Of a stretch of DNA of 56,341 nt, positions 7,247 through 14,928 are shown piece by piece. Origin of the DNA: Chloroflexota bacterium (lineage in GTDB: Bacteria; Chloroflexota; Anaerolineae; Promineifilales; Promineifilaceae). The DNA is taken from positions 1-56,341 of the forward strand of contig JACTMP010000080.1 of NCBI GenBank assembly GCA_014584575.1, given 5' to 3'. The stretch's first letter is position 1; every line of letters starts with the position of its first letter. The notes under the pieces are model-generated. The model had not been told where the DNA came from. It did not search any database and saw only the letters and a list, made by a program, of their open reading frames with translations. The position numbers were made by a program, and so were the translations under genes.

Positions 7247-7442
7247 GACCCTAAGGGTTTCAAAAACCTTCAGAGTCTATTTATAACGGAAATTTCCATG
7301 TTGACAACGGCAAAATCATATCAGATGTGGCCAGGGTTGATTATGGGTGAATGTGGGGAATTTTCACGGCCGTGATTGGACATATTGCTACAGACGACGG
7401 CCGTTGACTTGTCTACAACTAACTGGCGAAAAAAGTTGTGGG

Positions 7443-7823
7443 TCATTCCACAAAAATCTCGACGCGCTCCCCGCCTTCTTCGTCGGTGACATCCAGCACC
7501 TTGCCTTGCTGGCCGCTGCGCACCGCATCCATCAATTCGTCAAAATTCACCCCCTCCATGTCTGGGGCAAAGCGCGCCCCCATTTTCAGCCCCACATTCA
7601 CCAGCCCAAAGGGGATATTCACGTTGACCTTGTTGCGCCCACTGTTCAGGTCGGTGACGCGCACACGGAACCAACGTGGATTGCTGGCGCCCTTGAGCGG
7701 TTCAACCGAAGGGGGGCCTTTCTCACGGCTGAGCGCCCGCAGCAGTTCCGCCCCTTCGGCGGCGCTGATTTTGCCCTCTTCTATCATTTTCAAAATTTGC
7801 AAGCGTTCTTCTGCGGATGCCAT
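7443..7823 (-). CDS. Small SHOCT-like module protein (126 residues)
   Basis: Residues 3-33 (EERLQILKMIEEGKISAAEG and on) form the SHOCT-like helical hairpin seen in YvlB/LiaX-type proteins. The C-terminal part has 'WFRVRVTDLNSGRNKVNVNIPFGLVNVGLKMG' and ends 'DEEGGERVEIFVE', a beta-rich domain shared with the 149-residue paralogue at 10362. No signal peptide or membrane segment is visible. It is the last gene of the operon. Function is unknown; context points to envelope-stress regulation or a scaffold partnering the DUF4097 proteins. Confidence 0.8.
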   Translation of the reverse strand: MASAEERLQILKMIEEGKISAAEGAELLRALSREKGPPSVEPLKGASNPRWFRVRVTDLNSGRNKVNVNIPFGLVNVGLKMGARFAPDMEGVNFDELMDAVRSGQQGKVLDVTDEEGGERVEIFVE

Positions 7824-7842
7824 GTTGTCCTCATTTCAAAAT

Positions 7843-7894
7843 GTTGCAAGTTGCAGGTTGCAGGTTGCAAGTCTTTACATGCCACTTGCAACCT
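7843..7894. repeat. Heptanucleotide repeats with inverted arm
   Basis: Four exact heptads GTTGCAA, GTTGCAG, GTTGCAG and GTTGCAA (7843-7870) face a complementary stretch at 7884-7894. A related block lies at 40117-40177. Confidence 0.88.
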
Positions 7895-7895
7895 T

Positions 7896-8906
7896 CTACA
7901 GCCTAAGTCTCATATGCGTCAAGATGCGGCGGGGCGTAAAATTTGCCTCGCGCAATAGTTCGTTCATCATCAAGTCGTCGTCTGGGTGTTCCAGACGGAT
8001 GTTGCGGCGGGGCATATCCTGTAAACGGCGCACCATTTTGGCGGCTAACGGCCGTTCCAACTGCCCCCGCCACGCCGGATGAATGCGCACCAGGACGATG
8101 TGCGGTTGACCCCATTCGCTAAAAATGTGTATCAGCCCTACCAGCGCTTCCTGGGCGGTGGCGGCGACCCAACTTTCGGCGCGACGGCCGTTGATCATAT
8201 TCACCGCCTGCCCCCACCATGATGTTTTGTAAAAGTCCGGCGGCGGCAACTCCGGCCAGTTTAGTTCGGCGGGTAAACTGGCCCTGTCTAGCGCATACGC
8301 CGCCGCCCACTCAGACCGTTTCAGGTCTCGAATGCGGACAGCGGCCGGGCGTGTGGCCGTATCGGTCAACGGCTGGAGCGGGGGCAGGATGGCGCGTAAA
8401 CGGGAAACGGCCGTTTGCCAGTTTGTCATGCTGCCCAACGCTTCATACCCTATTGATTGGTAAAGAGTGACGGCGGAACTGTTGTTTTTGTCCACCTGTA
8501 ACAGAATTTCACGGCCGTTACGCTGCCGCACCATCGCCGTCACTTGCTGCATCAATCCCCGCGCAATGCCGCGCCGCCGAAAATCTGGATGCACGGCCAC
8601 ATTCACCACCTGGTACCGCCCCTCGGTCTTGGTGTTGAGCAGGGTGACGTTGCCGACAATATGGCCGTCCACTTCCCACACAAACCCCATGGCCAGCTTG
8701 CTCGCTGCCGGATTGAGCCGCCACAGAAAGGCTGGCCCCTGGCTGGCGCGCGTGGAATCAGACAACATCTGCTGCCCTTCAGTGTCTAGCGTGCCGCCAA
8801 ATACCAGTTCCAACAGCTTCATCACCTGGGGAACATCCCGGTTCAGATTGATGAGGCGGGGGCCGTCATGATTCGATTGGTCATGTAATGGCGCGGTTAC
8901 AATCAT
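7896..8906 (-). CDS. Two-domain GNAT N-acetyltransferase
   Basis: The first GNAT domain has the acetyl-CoA motif 'VNVAVHPDFRRRGIARGLMQQV' (R/Q-x-x-G-x-G/A) followed by 'LQVDKNNSSAVTLYQSIGYE', the normal strand 5-helix 4 pattern. The second half ('VRIRDLKRSEWAAAYALDRA', later 'IHIFSEWGQPHIVLVRIHPAWRG') looks like a degenerate second GNAT domain without a clear acetyl-CoA loop. Substrate is unknown. I start it at ATG 8906 rather than the TTG at 8918. It is embedded in the SHOCT-like/DUF4097 operon, an unusual neighbour. A heptad-repeat block separates it from the gene upstream. Confidence 0.82.
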   Translation of the reverse strand: MIVTAPLHDQSNHDGPRLINLNRDVPQVMKLLELVFGGTLDTEGQQMLSDSTRASQGPAFLWRLNPAASKLAMGFVWEVDGHIVGNVTLLNTKTEGRYQVVNVAVHPDFRRRGIARGLMQQVTAMVRQRNGREILLQVDKNNSSAVTLYQSIGYEALGSMTNWQTAVSRLRAILPPLQPLTDTATRPAAVRIRDLKRSEWAAAYALDRASLPAELNWPELPPPDFYKTSWWGQAVNMINGRRAESWVAATAQEALVGLIHIFSEWGQPHIVLVRIHPAWRGQLERPLAAKMVRRLQDMPRRNIRLEHPDDDLMMNELLREANFTPRRILTHMRLRL

Positions 8907-8953
8907 CTTGGCGATCAATTCTATCGCATTCGCGCCAGTTCGGGAACTTTCCC

Positions 8954-9023
8954 GTAGTCCGTAATCCGTTATTGGTAATCCGTAATCGGACTTCGGGTTA
9001 CGGATTACGATTTACGCATCACG
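8954..9023. repeat. Ten consecutive heptads between DUF4097 and GNAT genes
   Basis: The 70 bases can be cut into 10 seven-base units, beginning GTAGTCC, GTAATCC, GTTATTG, GTAATCC and ending GGTTACG, GATTACG, ATTTACG, CATCACG. The second half is the approximate complement of the first, giving a hairpin. Confidence 0.9.
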
Positions 9024-10271
9024 TTATCTTTCCAGCGCTTCCAACAATGTCGCCGCTTCATCGGGCGAAATGATGCCCTGCTCCACCATTTTCAGGATTT
9101 TGATCTGCTCATCGGCGGAGGCTTTGGGGCGGGGTGGGGGCGGCGGGGCGGCGGGACGGCCGCAACCGCTGGTGTAGCGTGCCCCCTGCCGTTCAGCCCG
9201 CTGCCGAATGCGTTCGGCGGCCTGTTCAGCTTTACGCGCCGCTTCTTCCGCTTTGCGGGCGGCCTTTTCCGCCATCTTGTCGCCATACTCCGGCCCAAAT
9301 TTCGTTTCAAAGCCAGACGTGATGCGGGCAATCTGTTCGTTTACCTGGCGGCCAATCTGCTCGCCCAAATCGGCGAAATCGAAGCCAAAGGCAAAACTGC
9401 CTTCGCTTTCATCTTCCCAACGTGAACTTACCATTTGTTCCTCCTTGAGGACAATGCGCCCGCCGGCGGTAAAGGTGGCGGTGGTTTCGCCATCACCCAG
9501 ACGGCCGGTGAGGGTATGGTCTACGGTTAATTCTTTGTCCAGCAGCAGCCGGTTCACAATCTGCGGCGCGGTAGCGGACAGGTTCAACGGTGCATCGGCA
9601 GGCCAGCGCACGATGATGTCCCCAGCGGCGGCGAAGGTGTGTTCAGTGGCGCTCAGCCCACCAACCAGGCGGATGTCGCCCTTCACGTTTTGCACGGCCG
9701 TACGCCCACCCAGATTGCGCAGGTTCACGTCACGGGCGCACTGGCTGATGCTCACATCGCCGCTGACCGAACGCAGGCTGACATCGCCGTAGCTTTCGTT
9801 CAGGTCTACACGGCCGTTGACCACCTGCACGGACAAATCGCCATGAATGACGCCAACAGCCACATCGGCCACCCGGCGCAGGGCGGCGTCGCCGTGTAAT
9901 GTCTGAATGCTCAACGGGCCGTTGCCATTCTTGACTGAGATGTCACCATGGATGACATTCACCTTGGCATAGCCGACGCCCGCAAGAACTACATCGCCGC
10001 GCGCCGTGTCCAGGCTCAGGTCGCCGTTCAGGTTGCGGATGACCAGGTCGCTGCCGGCATACTCCACCCGCAGACTGGCAGCGGTGGGCAGAACCAGCTT
10101 TAAGTCGCCGTTGGCGCTGATGGTCAGGTTGTCTACCGCTTCCTGTACCTCCACACCAGCGCCGGAGACCGTGACCGCATTTTCCATGCCGGTGTTAATA
10201 ACCAGGTCGCCGCCGCAGCGGGTGACGCTGACCTGCGGTGAACTGGAGGTGTAATATTTTTGTTCGGCCAT
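9024..10271 (-). CDS. DUF4097 beta-repeat protein with C-terminal SHOCT-like module
   Basis: The roughly 415-residue protein has about ten short strands of the DUF4097 type, recognisable by repeated 'G-D-[LIV]-x-[LIV]' turns (NGDLKLV, NGDLSLD, RGDVVLA, HGDISVK, HGDLSVQ, YGDVSLR, KGDIRLV). These form a right-handed beta-helix. After about residue 290 comes a charged helix rich in Ala, Lys and Glu (KAARKAEEAARKAEQAAERI), a proline linker, and at the end 'DEQIKILKMVEQGIISPDEA', a SHOCT-like module. There is no signal peptide, so it is probably cytoplasmic or peripheral. I prefer the ATG at 10271 (MAEQKYY), 12 bases inside the longest frame. LiaX/YvlB proteins combine the same two domains. Confidence 0.85.
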   Translation of the reverse strand: MAEQKYYTSSSPQVSVTRCGGDLVINTGMENAVTVSGAGVEVQEAVDNLTISANGDLKLVLPTAASLRVEYAGSDLVIRNLNGDLSLDTARGDVVLAGVGYAKVNVIHGDISVKNGNGPLSIQTLHGDAALRRVADVAVGVIHGDLSVQVVNGRVDLNESYGDVSLRSVSGDVSISQCARDVNLRNLGGRTAVQNVKGDIRLVGGLSATEHTFAAAGDIIVRWPADAPLNLSATAPQIVNRLLLDKELTVDHTLTGRLGDGETTATFTAGGRIVLKEEQMVSSRWEDESEGSFAFGFDFADLGEQIGRQVNEQIARITSGFETKFGPEYGDKMAEKAARKAEEAARKAEQAAERIRQRAERQGARYTSGCGRPAAPPPPPRPKASADEQIKILKMVEQGIISPDEAATLLEALER

Positions 10272-10287
10272 TGTAATCACCATTCTG

Positions 10288-10358
10288 GTAAGGGCGAGGC
10301 AGTCGGGAATCAGGCTGATTGTTCCCCATAATTTTTGCTCCGACTGTCTCGCCCCTAC
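10288..10358. repeat. GTAGGGGCGAG-type inverted repeat, copy 1
   Basis: Arms near 10288-10307 and 10338-10358 carry GGGCGAGGCAGTCGGG and its near complement ending CGCCCCTAC. A sister copy lies at 11924-11994, both in spacers of the same operon. Confidence 0.8.
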
Positions 10359-10361
10359 GTT

Positions 10362-10811
10362 TTAATCCACAAAAATCTGCACGTGTTCGCCACCTTCTTC
10401 ATCCTGCACATCTACCAGGATGCCGGATTCCATGTCGTTCATCATCGTTTCCAGTTCATTCCAGTCCATGCCGTTGAGTTCTGGCGAGAAACGGCCGCCG
10501 ATCTTCATGCCCAGTTTGACCATGCCCAGGGGGATGTTGACGGTGACTTTGTTGCGCCCGGATTCCAGGTCACGCACGCGCACATGCAGCCAGCCCGGTT
10601 TTTTGCTACCCGGTTGTTTACCGCCATTGTTGGTTTTAAGGGCTTCTTCTTGTTTCAAAATTTTCACGTCGGGCACGGCCGTTTCGTCGGCAACGGCCGT
10701 TTCGTCGTAAACGGGTGCAGCAGGTTGGCTGAGCAGTTGCGCGGCTTCGTCCGCCGTGATCTTGCCACCGGCTAACAGTTCCAAAATTTCCTTACGAGAT
10801 GCGGTTGTCAT
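10362..10811 (-). CDS. Small SHOCT-like module protein (149 residues)
   Basis: This is a paralogue of the 126-residue protein at 7443. The N-terminal module is 'SRKEILELLAGGKITADEA', followed by a variable linker with two 'ETAV' segments coming from adjacent ACGGCCGT motifs (10675 and 10693). The C-terminal domain 'WLHVRVRDLESGRNKVTVNIPLGMVKLGMKIG' closes with 'DEEGGEHVQIFVD'. RBS GAGGAG lies 9 bases before the ATG. Function is unknown. Confidence 0.82.
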   Translation of the reverse strand: MTTASRKEILELLAGGKITADEAAQLLSQPAAPVYDETAVADETAVPDVKILKQEEALKTNNGGKQPGSKKPGWLHVRVRDLESGRNKVTVNIPLGMVKLGMKIGGRFSPELNGMDWNELETMMNDMESGILVDVQDEEGGEHVQIFVD

Positions 10812-10829
10812 GATTTTTGTCTCCTCATC

Positions 10830-10863
10830 AGACCTGACAGATTTTTGAAAATTTGTCAGGTCT
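10830..10863. repeat. Near-perfect palindrome AGACCTGACAG type
   Basis: AGACCTGACAGATTT faces AAATTTGTCAGGTCT with one mismatch and a tiny loop. It is a close relative of the perfect palindrome at 50069-50101. Confidence 0.85.
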
Positions 10864-10868
10864 TATGG

Positions 10869-11429
10869 TTAATTGATGGATGGAATTGAGGGTTCGCTGA
10901 CGACGGCCGTGTACCCCAATTGCGCCAGGGTGTTCAACAAGGGGGTGGGGTCGGCCATGCGGATAGCGCCCGCCCACCAGCGGCCATTTCCGCCTAAAAA
11001 GACCAGGCCAGCGCCGGCGTGCCGTCCTTCAATAGGAATCAGCAGTTGGGTGGGGCTGCCGGTGCGGGCAATGCTGTTAAATGTCACCGGTGTGTCGAAG
11101 TACAGTTCCATTGTTACCCCGTTCTCGCTGTAATACTCCAGGGTCTCTTCCGAGAGGCCAATATCTACCAGGGCGGTGTTGTTCAGGTGGCTGAGGGAAC
11201 GTTCGGCGGCGTCGGCCAGGGGGATAAAGTCGGGATGACCCGGCTGCACCAGAATGCGTTCACCCTCGTGCCAGATCACCATGCGGGACGGCCGTACATT
11301 TACTGCATTGTTCCTGAACCAGAACCAGTTGCCGGTGTTGAACACATTGATCAAATAAAAAACGGCCACGATAAAAATGCCCATCCAGATAAAGGGCTGT
11401 AAAACGCGCCAATAACTTTGCTGTTTCAT
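10869..11429 (-). CDS. Membrane-anchored protein of unknown function
   Basis: The 186-residue protein has a short basic-polar start and one hydrophobic segment at about 12-29 (FIWMGIFIVAVFYLINVF), then a soluble domain rich in strands with 'SRMVIWHEGERILVQPG' and 'LLIPIEGRHAGAGLVFLGG'. It looks like a signal-anchor protein with its domain outside the membrane. No known family is recognised. In this operon it is the only product with an obvious membrane anchor, so it may be the envelope-facing sensor or target. Confidence 0.7.
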   Translation of the reverse strand: MKQQSYWRVLQPFIWMGIFIVAVFYLINVFNTGNWFWFRNNAVNVRPSRMVIWHEGERILVQPGHPDFIPLADAAERSLSHLNNTALVDIGLSEETLEYYSENGVTMELYFDTPVTFNSIARTGSPTQLLIPIEGRHAGAGLVFLGGNGRWWAGAIRMADPTPLLNTLAQLGYTAVVSEPSIPSIN

Positions 11430-11457
11430 GATCTTAATCCTTATATCGTCTTAATCC

Positions 11458-11527
11458 GTTATCCGCTATCCGTGACCCGTAAACCGTGACCCGTAATCCG
11501 AAGTCCGTTTACCGATTACTGATAACC
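11458..11527. repeat. Ten exact-length heptads
   Basis: Seventy bases split into ten 7-base units: GTTATCC, GCTATCC, GTGACCC, GTAAACC, GTGACCC, GTAATCC, GAAGTCC, GTTTACC, GATTACT, GATAACC. It fills the spacer before the DUF2089 gene's end. Confidence 0.9.
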
Positions 11528-11529
11528 GC

Positions 11530-11907
11530 TCAACCACCGCCGCGCAAAATCTCCAATGCTTCCTCGGCGGATAACTTACCAGTGCCTAAATCGGCCAGAA
11601 CGCTGCGCCGCTGCTCTTCGCTGATTTCCGGCTCCGGTTCACCCACTTCAAAACCCATCGCCTTAATCACTTCGGTCAACCGGCTACGCACCGCCGGGTA
11701 AGAGAGGCCAATTTCCTGCTCCACCCGGTTGATTTTGCCCTCGCATTTGATGAAGGTTTCAATGAAGCTGAGCTGCTCCGGGGCCAACTGGTACAGCCGC
11801 CCCAGGGCAAAGTGGCCTTCGATGCTGGTATCGCAGTTGCGGCAGTGCAGCCGGGTGACGTGTAAGGTGTCGCGGCAGATAGGGCATTGACCGATAACGG
11901 AATTCAT
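11530..11907 (-). CDS. DUF2089 zinc-ribbon/HTH regulator with SHOCT-like tail
   Basis: The 125-residue protein starts MNSVIGQCPICRDTLHVTRL and continues 'HCRNCDTSIEG', giving a CxxC...CxxC zinc ribbon. The middle 'IKCEGKINRVEQEIGLSYPA' with 'VRSRLTEVIKAMGF' is a helix-turn-helix, the core of DUF2089. The end 'EQRRSVLADLGTGKLSAEEA' repeats the SHOCT-like module found in three other proteins of the operon. I start it at the ATG at 11907, because the longer frame runs back into an inverted repeat. It is probably the DNA-binding regulator of this operon, perhaps recognising the direct repeats in its promoter. Confidence 0.85.
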   Translation of the reverse strand: MNSVIGQCPICRDTLHVTRLHCRNCDTSIEGHFALGRLYQLAPEQLSFIETFIKCEGKINRVEQEIGLSYPAVRSRLTEVIKAMGFEVGEPEPEISEEQRRSVLADLGTGKLSAEEALEILRGGG

Positions 11908-11923
11908 AATGGGTATCCTTGTT

Positions 11924-11994
11924 GTAAGGGCGAGGCAGTTGGGGCAAAGATTGGTCTTGCCAGACCAGGTAATACCCAACTGCCTCGCCCCTAC
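11924..11994. repeat. GTAGGGGCGAG-type inverted repeat, copy 2
   Basis: Arms 11924-11943 and 11975-11994 pair over about 19 bases (GGGCGAGGCAGTTGGG and complement) with an inner GGTCT/AGACC hairpin. It is the second copy of the element at 10288. Confidence 0.82.
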
Positions 11995-11999
11995 ATACA

Positions 12000-12683
12000 T
12001 CACGCATGTTTTAATTGAAAGCTACCGGTGACAACTTTGGCTTTGATATTGCCTTCGCCGCTGCCCAGGCCACCGCGCAGCCGGCCGCCGGTCAGATGTT
12101 TTTTGTGCTGCGGCTGGCTCAGGGGAAAGTCGCATTGCACATGGCCGGTCATGGTGCTGGCGTCCAATTGGGCGTTGGGTTCTTTGGGCAGGCGCAGGCA
12201 GATATGGCCGGTGGTGGTTTCAAAACGATGGCTGGCATTCACCAGGATGCCGTTGTATTGCAGTTTGCCGGTGACGGTTTTGGCGTAAACAGGGCCGCCA
12301 ATATCACTGAGCGAGAGGTCACCGGTAATAACGCGGGCGGTGACGGAAGCGTTGATGTCACTAATGCGCAGTTTGCCGGTGACGACGTTGGCCTGTATTT
12401 CACAGTCGGCCGGGATGTGGATGGTGAGGATGACTTTGCTGTTGAAGCTGCCGTTGAGCAGCCGTTCCAGCCAGGAGCCGGTGTTGGCTTTACGGCCGTG
12501 TTCCGATTTCACATGCACGGTATTGTCTGACCGGGTGACGATAATGTCGGCGTTTTCCACCTGGGCGCTGATGGTGACGGTACGGCCGTCGTGCGGCACA
12601 ATCTCTACCCGCCCAACTTTGACATCTACATCCAACATCCCCTGGGAGCCAGAAAGGGTTTCTTCAAAATAAAGTTCTTTCAT
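12000..12683 (-). CDS. DUF4097 beta-repeat protein, first gene of the operon
   Basis: The 227-residue protein has 'LDVDVKVGRVEIVPHDGRTVTI' at the start and then regularly spaced 'VVTGKLRISD', 'VITGDLSLSD', 'TVTGKLQYNG', 'TTTGHICLRL', 'TMTGHVQCDF' and 'VVTGSFQL' turns, a beta-helix of the DUF4097 family. It lacks the SHOCT-like module and any membrane segment. AGGTG precedes the ATG. A strong promoter lies about 65 bases upstream. Relatives sit in Bacillus lia/yvl envelope-stress loci. The role here is unproven. Confidence 0.85.
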   Translation of the reverse strand: MKELYFEETLSGSQGMLDVDVKVGRVEIVPHDGRTVTISAQVENADIIVTRSDNTVHVKSEHGRKANTGSWLERLLNGSFNSKVILTIHIPADCEIQANVVTGKLRISDINASVTARVITGDLSLSDIGGPVYAKTVTGKLQYNGILVNASHRFETTTGHICLRLPKEPNAQLDASTMTGHVQCDFPLSQPQHKKHLTGGRLRGGLGSGEGNIKAKVVTGSFQLKHA

Positions 12684-12748
12684 CTGTTCACCTTTGTATC
12701 TCTTCGCATCCTTCGTGGATCTTTTCCGAAAAGCTCAAGAATGCCCTT

Positions 12749-12777
12749 ATCATAATCAAGAATATCAAGAATGTCAA
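12749..12777 (-). promoter_or_regulatory. Consensus sigma-70 promoter overlapped by 9-bp direct repeats
   Basis: On the minus strand TTGACA (12772-12777), 17 bases, TATGAT (12749-12754). On the plus strand the core is covered by ATCAAGAAT, ATCAAGAAT and GTCAACAAT in tandem, a likely operator. It should drive the seven-gene operon 12683-7443. Confidence 0.75.
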
Positions 12778-13041
12778 CAATTTCATTGATATTATTTTTG
12801 ATTATGTTGTAAATTTTTATATTACCGAGAAAAATTTTAATCAGAGTTGATGGAACAATAGCGCTGCCAGGCATTCAGGCGATGAGTTTTCAACGGCCGT
12901 ATACAGTAAATGTGGGATGGTAACAGGGAAGATACGGCCGTAGAATTCCTTTATACACGCTGGGCAAGGCAGGGGTGCCTCGGCGCAGACGCCGGCCGCA
13001 GCGAGCAGCGGAAGTCCGCGCCGGAGCAGGCCGTATCCACG
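12778..13041. other. Spacer without a recognised gene
   Basis: The left part (to about 12850) is strikingly AT-rich compared with the window. The right part is GC-rich and carries two ACGGCCGT copies (12893, 12934). Open frames here look accidental. I see no RNA gene. Confidence 0.5.
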
Positions 13042-14514
13042 TCAGTAGCGGCGATTTTCGGTGGTTTTGAGGGAAGGGAATTGGCGGGGCATAAAGGGCC
13101 GCGATAACTCCCGGCAGCTTTGCCCGCAGACGTAACCGTAGCCCAAAACGCCCGCCGCCAGAAAGGGAACCGCGCCCCAATGACCCCCAGCGACGGCGAT
13201 GGCCAGGCTGAGCAGGCAGTATAGAGCCAGGGCCAATTCGGCCAGCACGATCCAATCAAACGGGAGGGCGGCGTTGGCCGCAGCGGTGCGCGCACCACGT
13301 TTGGGAGTGCGGATGAAGGGATGTGTACGGCCGTACCACACCTGCAACACTGCCCGCGACATCACGGCCGTCATGCCCATAGCCAGGATGAACATGGCCG
13401 GGAAATGGCGCAGCCGCCACAGCCAGTCCCGGTGCAACAATGGCTGCGCCAGGGCGAAGAGTAACGGCTGCCCCAGCCCGGCCAACGTCAACAGCCAGAC
13501 CCACCCCCCTGGCTGATAACCAGATACCATCAGCGGTAGTTGCAGCAACAGCAGCAGAATGATGAGCAAATTGGTGCTGTAAGCCAGCATGGCCAGCAGC
13601 GCATAGAGGCGGGCGGCCCAGGAATGGCCGGGTGTGGTCAGGATAGGCCGGGCGTATTTGCGCAGGCATTGGGTGGCCCCTTTGCCCCAACGCGCCTGCT
13701 GGATTTTGTAGGCTGTTATCGTCGGCGGCAGTTCGGCCGGCACGACGACGTCGGGCAAAAAGCGGAACTGCCAGCCGCGCAGTTGGGCGCGGGTGCTCAG
13801 GCAGAGGTCTTCGCAGATGGTGTCGGCTTGCCAGCCGCCGGCGTCTTCCAGGCAGGCGCGCCGCCAGACACCGCCCGCGCCGTTGAATTTGGGGAAGAGG
13901 TGGGCGCGATGGCGTACCGTTTGTTCCATAGCAAAATGTTTGTCTAGCGCCAGGGCTTGCACGGCCGTCAGCGCCGACTCCTGATCGTTGAGATGCCCCC
14001 AACGCGCCTGCACCATGCCCACACGGCCGTTGGCCAGAAAATGGGGTACCGTCTGCTGCAAAAAGTCTGGCGGCGGTCCAAAATCGGCGTCGAAAATGGC
14101 GATCAGGTCGCCGCTGGCCTGGGGCAGCGCCGCCGCCAGCGCCCCCGCTTTATAGCCGGTACGTTCCGCTCGCCGCAGCAACGAGATGTTGACCCCTTTC
14201 TTTTGATAATAGGCAACCAGCCGCACGGCCGTTTCCGTTGTCTTGTCGGTGGAGTCATCCAGCAGTTGGATTTGCAGCCGGTGGGCGGGGTATTGCTGCC
14301 GTGCCGCGGCGCGCACCAGCCGTTTGACCACAAACGGCTCATTGTAAACGGGAAGCTGGATGGTAACGGATGGGGGGTCGGCGGGCAAGGGGGGGCAGGT
14401 GTATGTATCGCGGCGGTGACGGCCGTATAAAAACAGCGTGTAAAACCCCAACAGGCCATAGACAGACAGCCAGGCCAGCGCCAGCCAGTACAAGATGATG
14501 AGGAGTTGGATCAT
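13042..14514 (-). CDS. Membrane glycosyltransferase family 2 (cellulose-synthase-like)
   Basis: The roughly 490-residue enzyme has an N-terminal membrane segment (MIQLLIILYWLALAWLSVYG), a GT2 domain with 'VTIQLPVYNEPFVVKRLV', 'LLDDSTDKT', 'IAIFDADFGPPPDFL' (DxD), 'ICEDLCLSTRAQLRGW' (ED) and 'QQARWGKG' (QxxRW), then four or more C-terminal membrane spans. This is the processive or CslA-like layout and predicts polymerisation of a hexose polysaccharide at the membrane. Its ATG overlaps the stop of the DUF951 gene (ATGA), so the long frame upstream of 14514 is not used. The product polymer cannot be told from sequence. Confidence 0.88.
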   Translation of the reverse strand: MIQLLIILYWLALAWLSVYGLLGFYTLFLYGRHRRDTYTCPPLPADPPSVTIQLPVYNEPFVVKRLVRAAARQQYPAHRLQIQLLDDSTDKTTETAVRLVAYYQKKGVNISLLRRAERTGYKAGALAAALPQASGDLIAIFDADFGPPPDFLQQTVPHFLANGRVGMVQARWGHLNDQESALTAVQALALDKHFAMEQTVRHRAHLFPKFNGAGGVWRRACLEDAGGWQADTICEDLCLSTRAQLRGWQFRFLPDVVVPAELPPTITAYKIQQARWGKGATQCLRKYARPILTTPGHSWAARLYALLAMLAYSTNLLIILLLLLQLPLMVSGYQPGGWVWLLTLAGLGQPLLFALAQPLLHRDWLWRLRHFPAMFILAMGMTAVMSRAVLQVWYGRTHPFIRTPKRGARTAAANAALPFDWIVLAELALALYCLLSLAIAVAGGHWGAVPFLAAGVLGYGYVCGQSCRELSRPFMPRQFPSLKTTENRRY

Positions 14515-14729
14515 TCGGTTTCGTTTTCGACTTTGTTTTCGGCCGCCCGTTTGAGGAAGGTTTTGAGCCGTTTGTTGAAGTCGCCGCGCGGCAGCAGCAC
14601 CCGCCGCCCGCATTTCTGGCACACCAGGCCAATATCCGCGCCAATACGCACCACTTCCCAATCATAACTGCCGCAGGGGTGGGGCTTGCGCAGCCGCACC
14701 ACATCACCAACATGGACTTCTACAAACAT
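14511..14729 (-). CDS. DUF951 family protein
   Basis: The 72-residue protein begins 'MFVEVHVGDVVRLRKPHPCGS' and has 'WEVVRIGADIGLVCQKCGRRVLLPR', the DUF951 signature with a CGS and a CxxC zinc-like pair. Such proteins are small, widely conserved and of unknown role, possibly RNA- or ribosome-associated. A -10 box lies so close to the ATG that the mRNA may be leaderless. It is coupled by a 4-base overlap to the glycosyltransferase. Confidence 0.9.
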   Translation of the reverse strand: MFVEVHVGDVVRLRKPHPCGSYDWEVVRIGADIGLVCQKCGRRVLLPRGDFNKRLKTFLKRAAENKVENETE

Positions 14730-14737
14730 GGTGGGGA

Positions 14738-14765
14738 ATTATAGGCGCAGCGGTGGGGGCGGCAA
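14738..14765 (-). promoter_or_regulatory. Promoter of DUF951, probably leaderless mRNA
   Basis: On the minus strand TTGCCG (14760-14765), 16 bases, TATAAT (14738-14743), then only 8 bases to the ATG at 14729. Transcription would start at or within two bases of the start codon. Confidence 0.5.
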
Positions 14766-14776
14766 CTTAAATTGGG

Positions 14777-14907
14777 GAGATCGGAGGTTGGAGATTGAGA
14801 GATTGAGAGATTAACGAGACGCATAATGAGGGTGACATTCGTGGGGGGCGCGGTATACTTGACGGCCGTATGCGGGCCGGTGATCGGTAATTGGTGATCG
14901 GTCAATA
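14777..14907. repeat. Two short-period repeat blocks in a divergent spacer
   Basis: 14777-14818 has 7/8-base units of the GAGATTG kind. 14880-14907 is four heptads (GTGATCG, GTAATTG, GTGATCG, GTCAATA). They lie between the divergent DUF951 and M50 genes. Confidence 0.8.
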
Positions 14908-14928
14908 ATAAACGACAAGGATGGCTTC

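Noticed and set aside
12680..12874. 64-residue AT-rich minus-strand ORF
   Set aside because: It covers the operon promoter and direct repeats, has Ile/Asn/Lys bias from AT content and no ribosome site.
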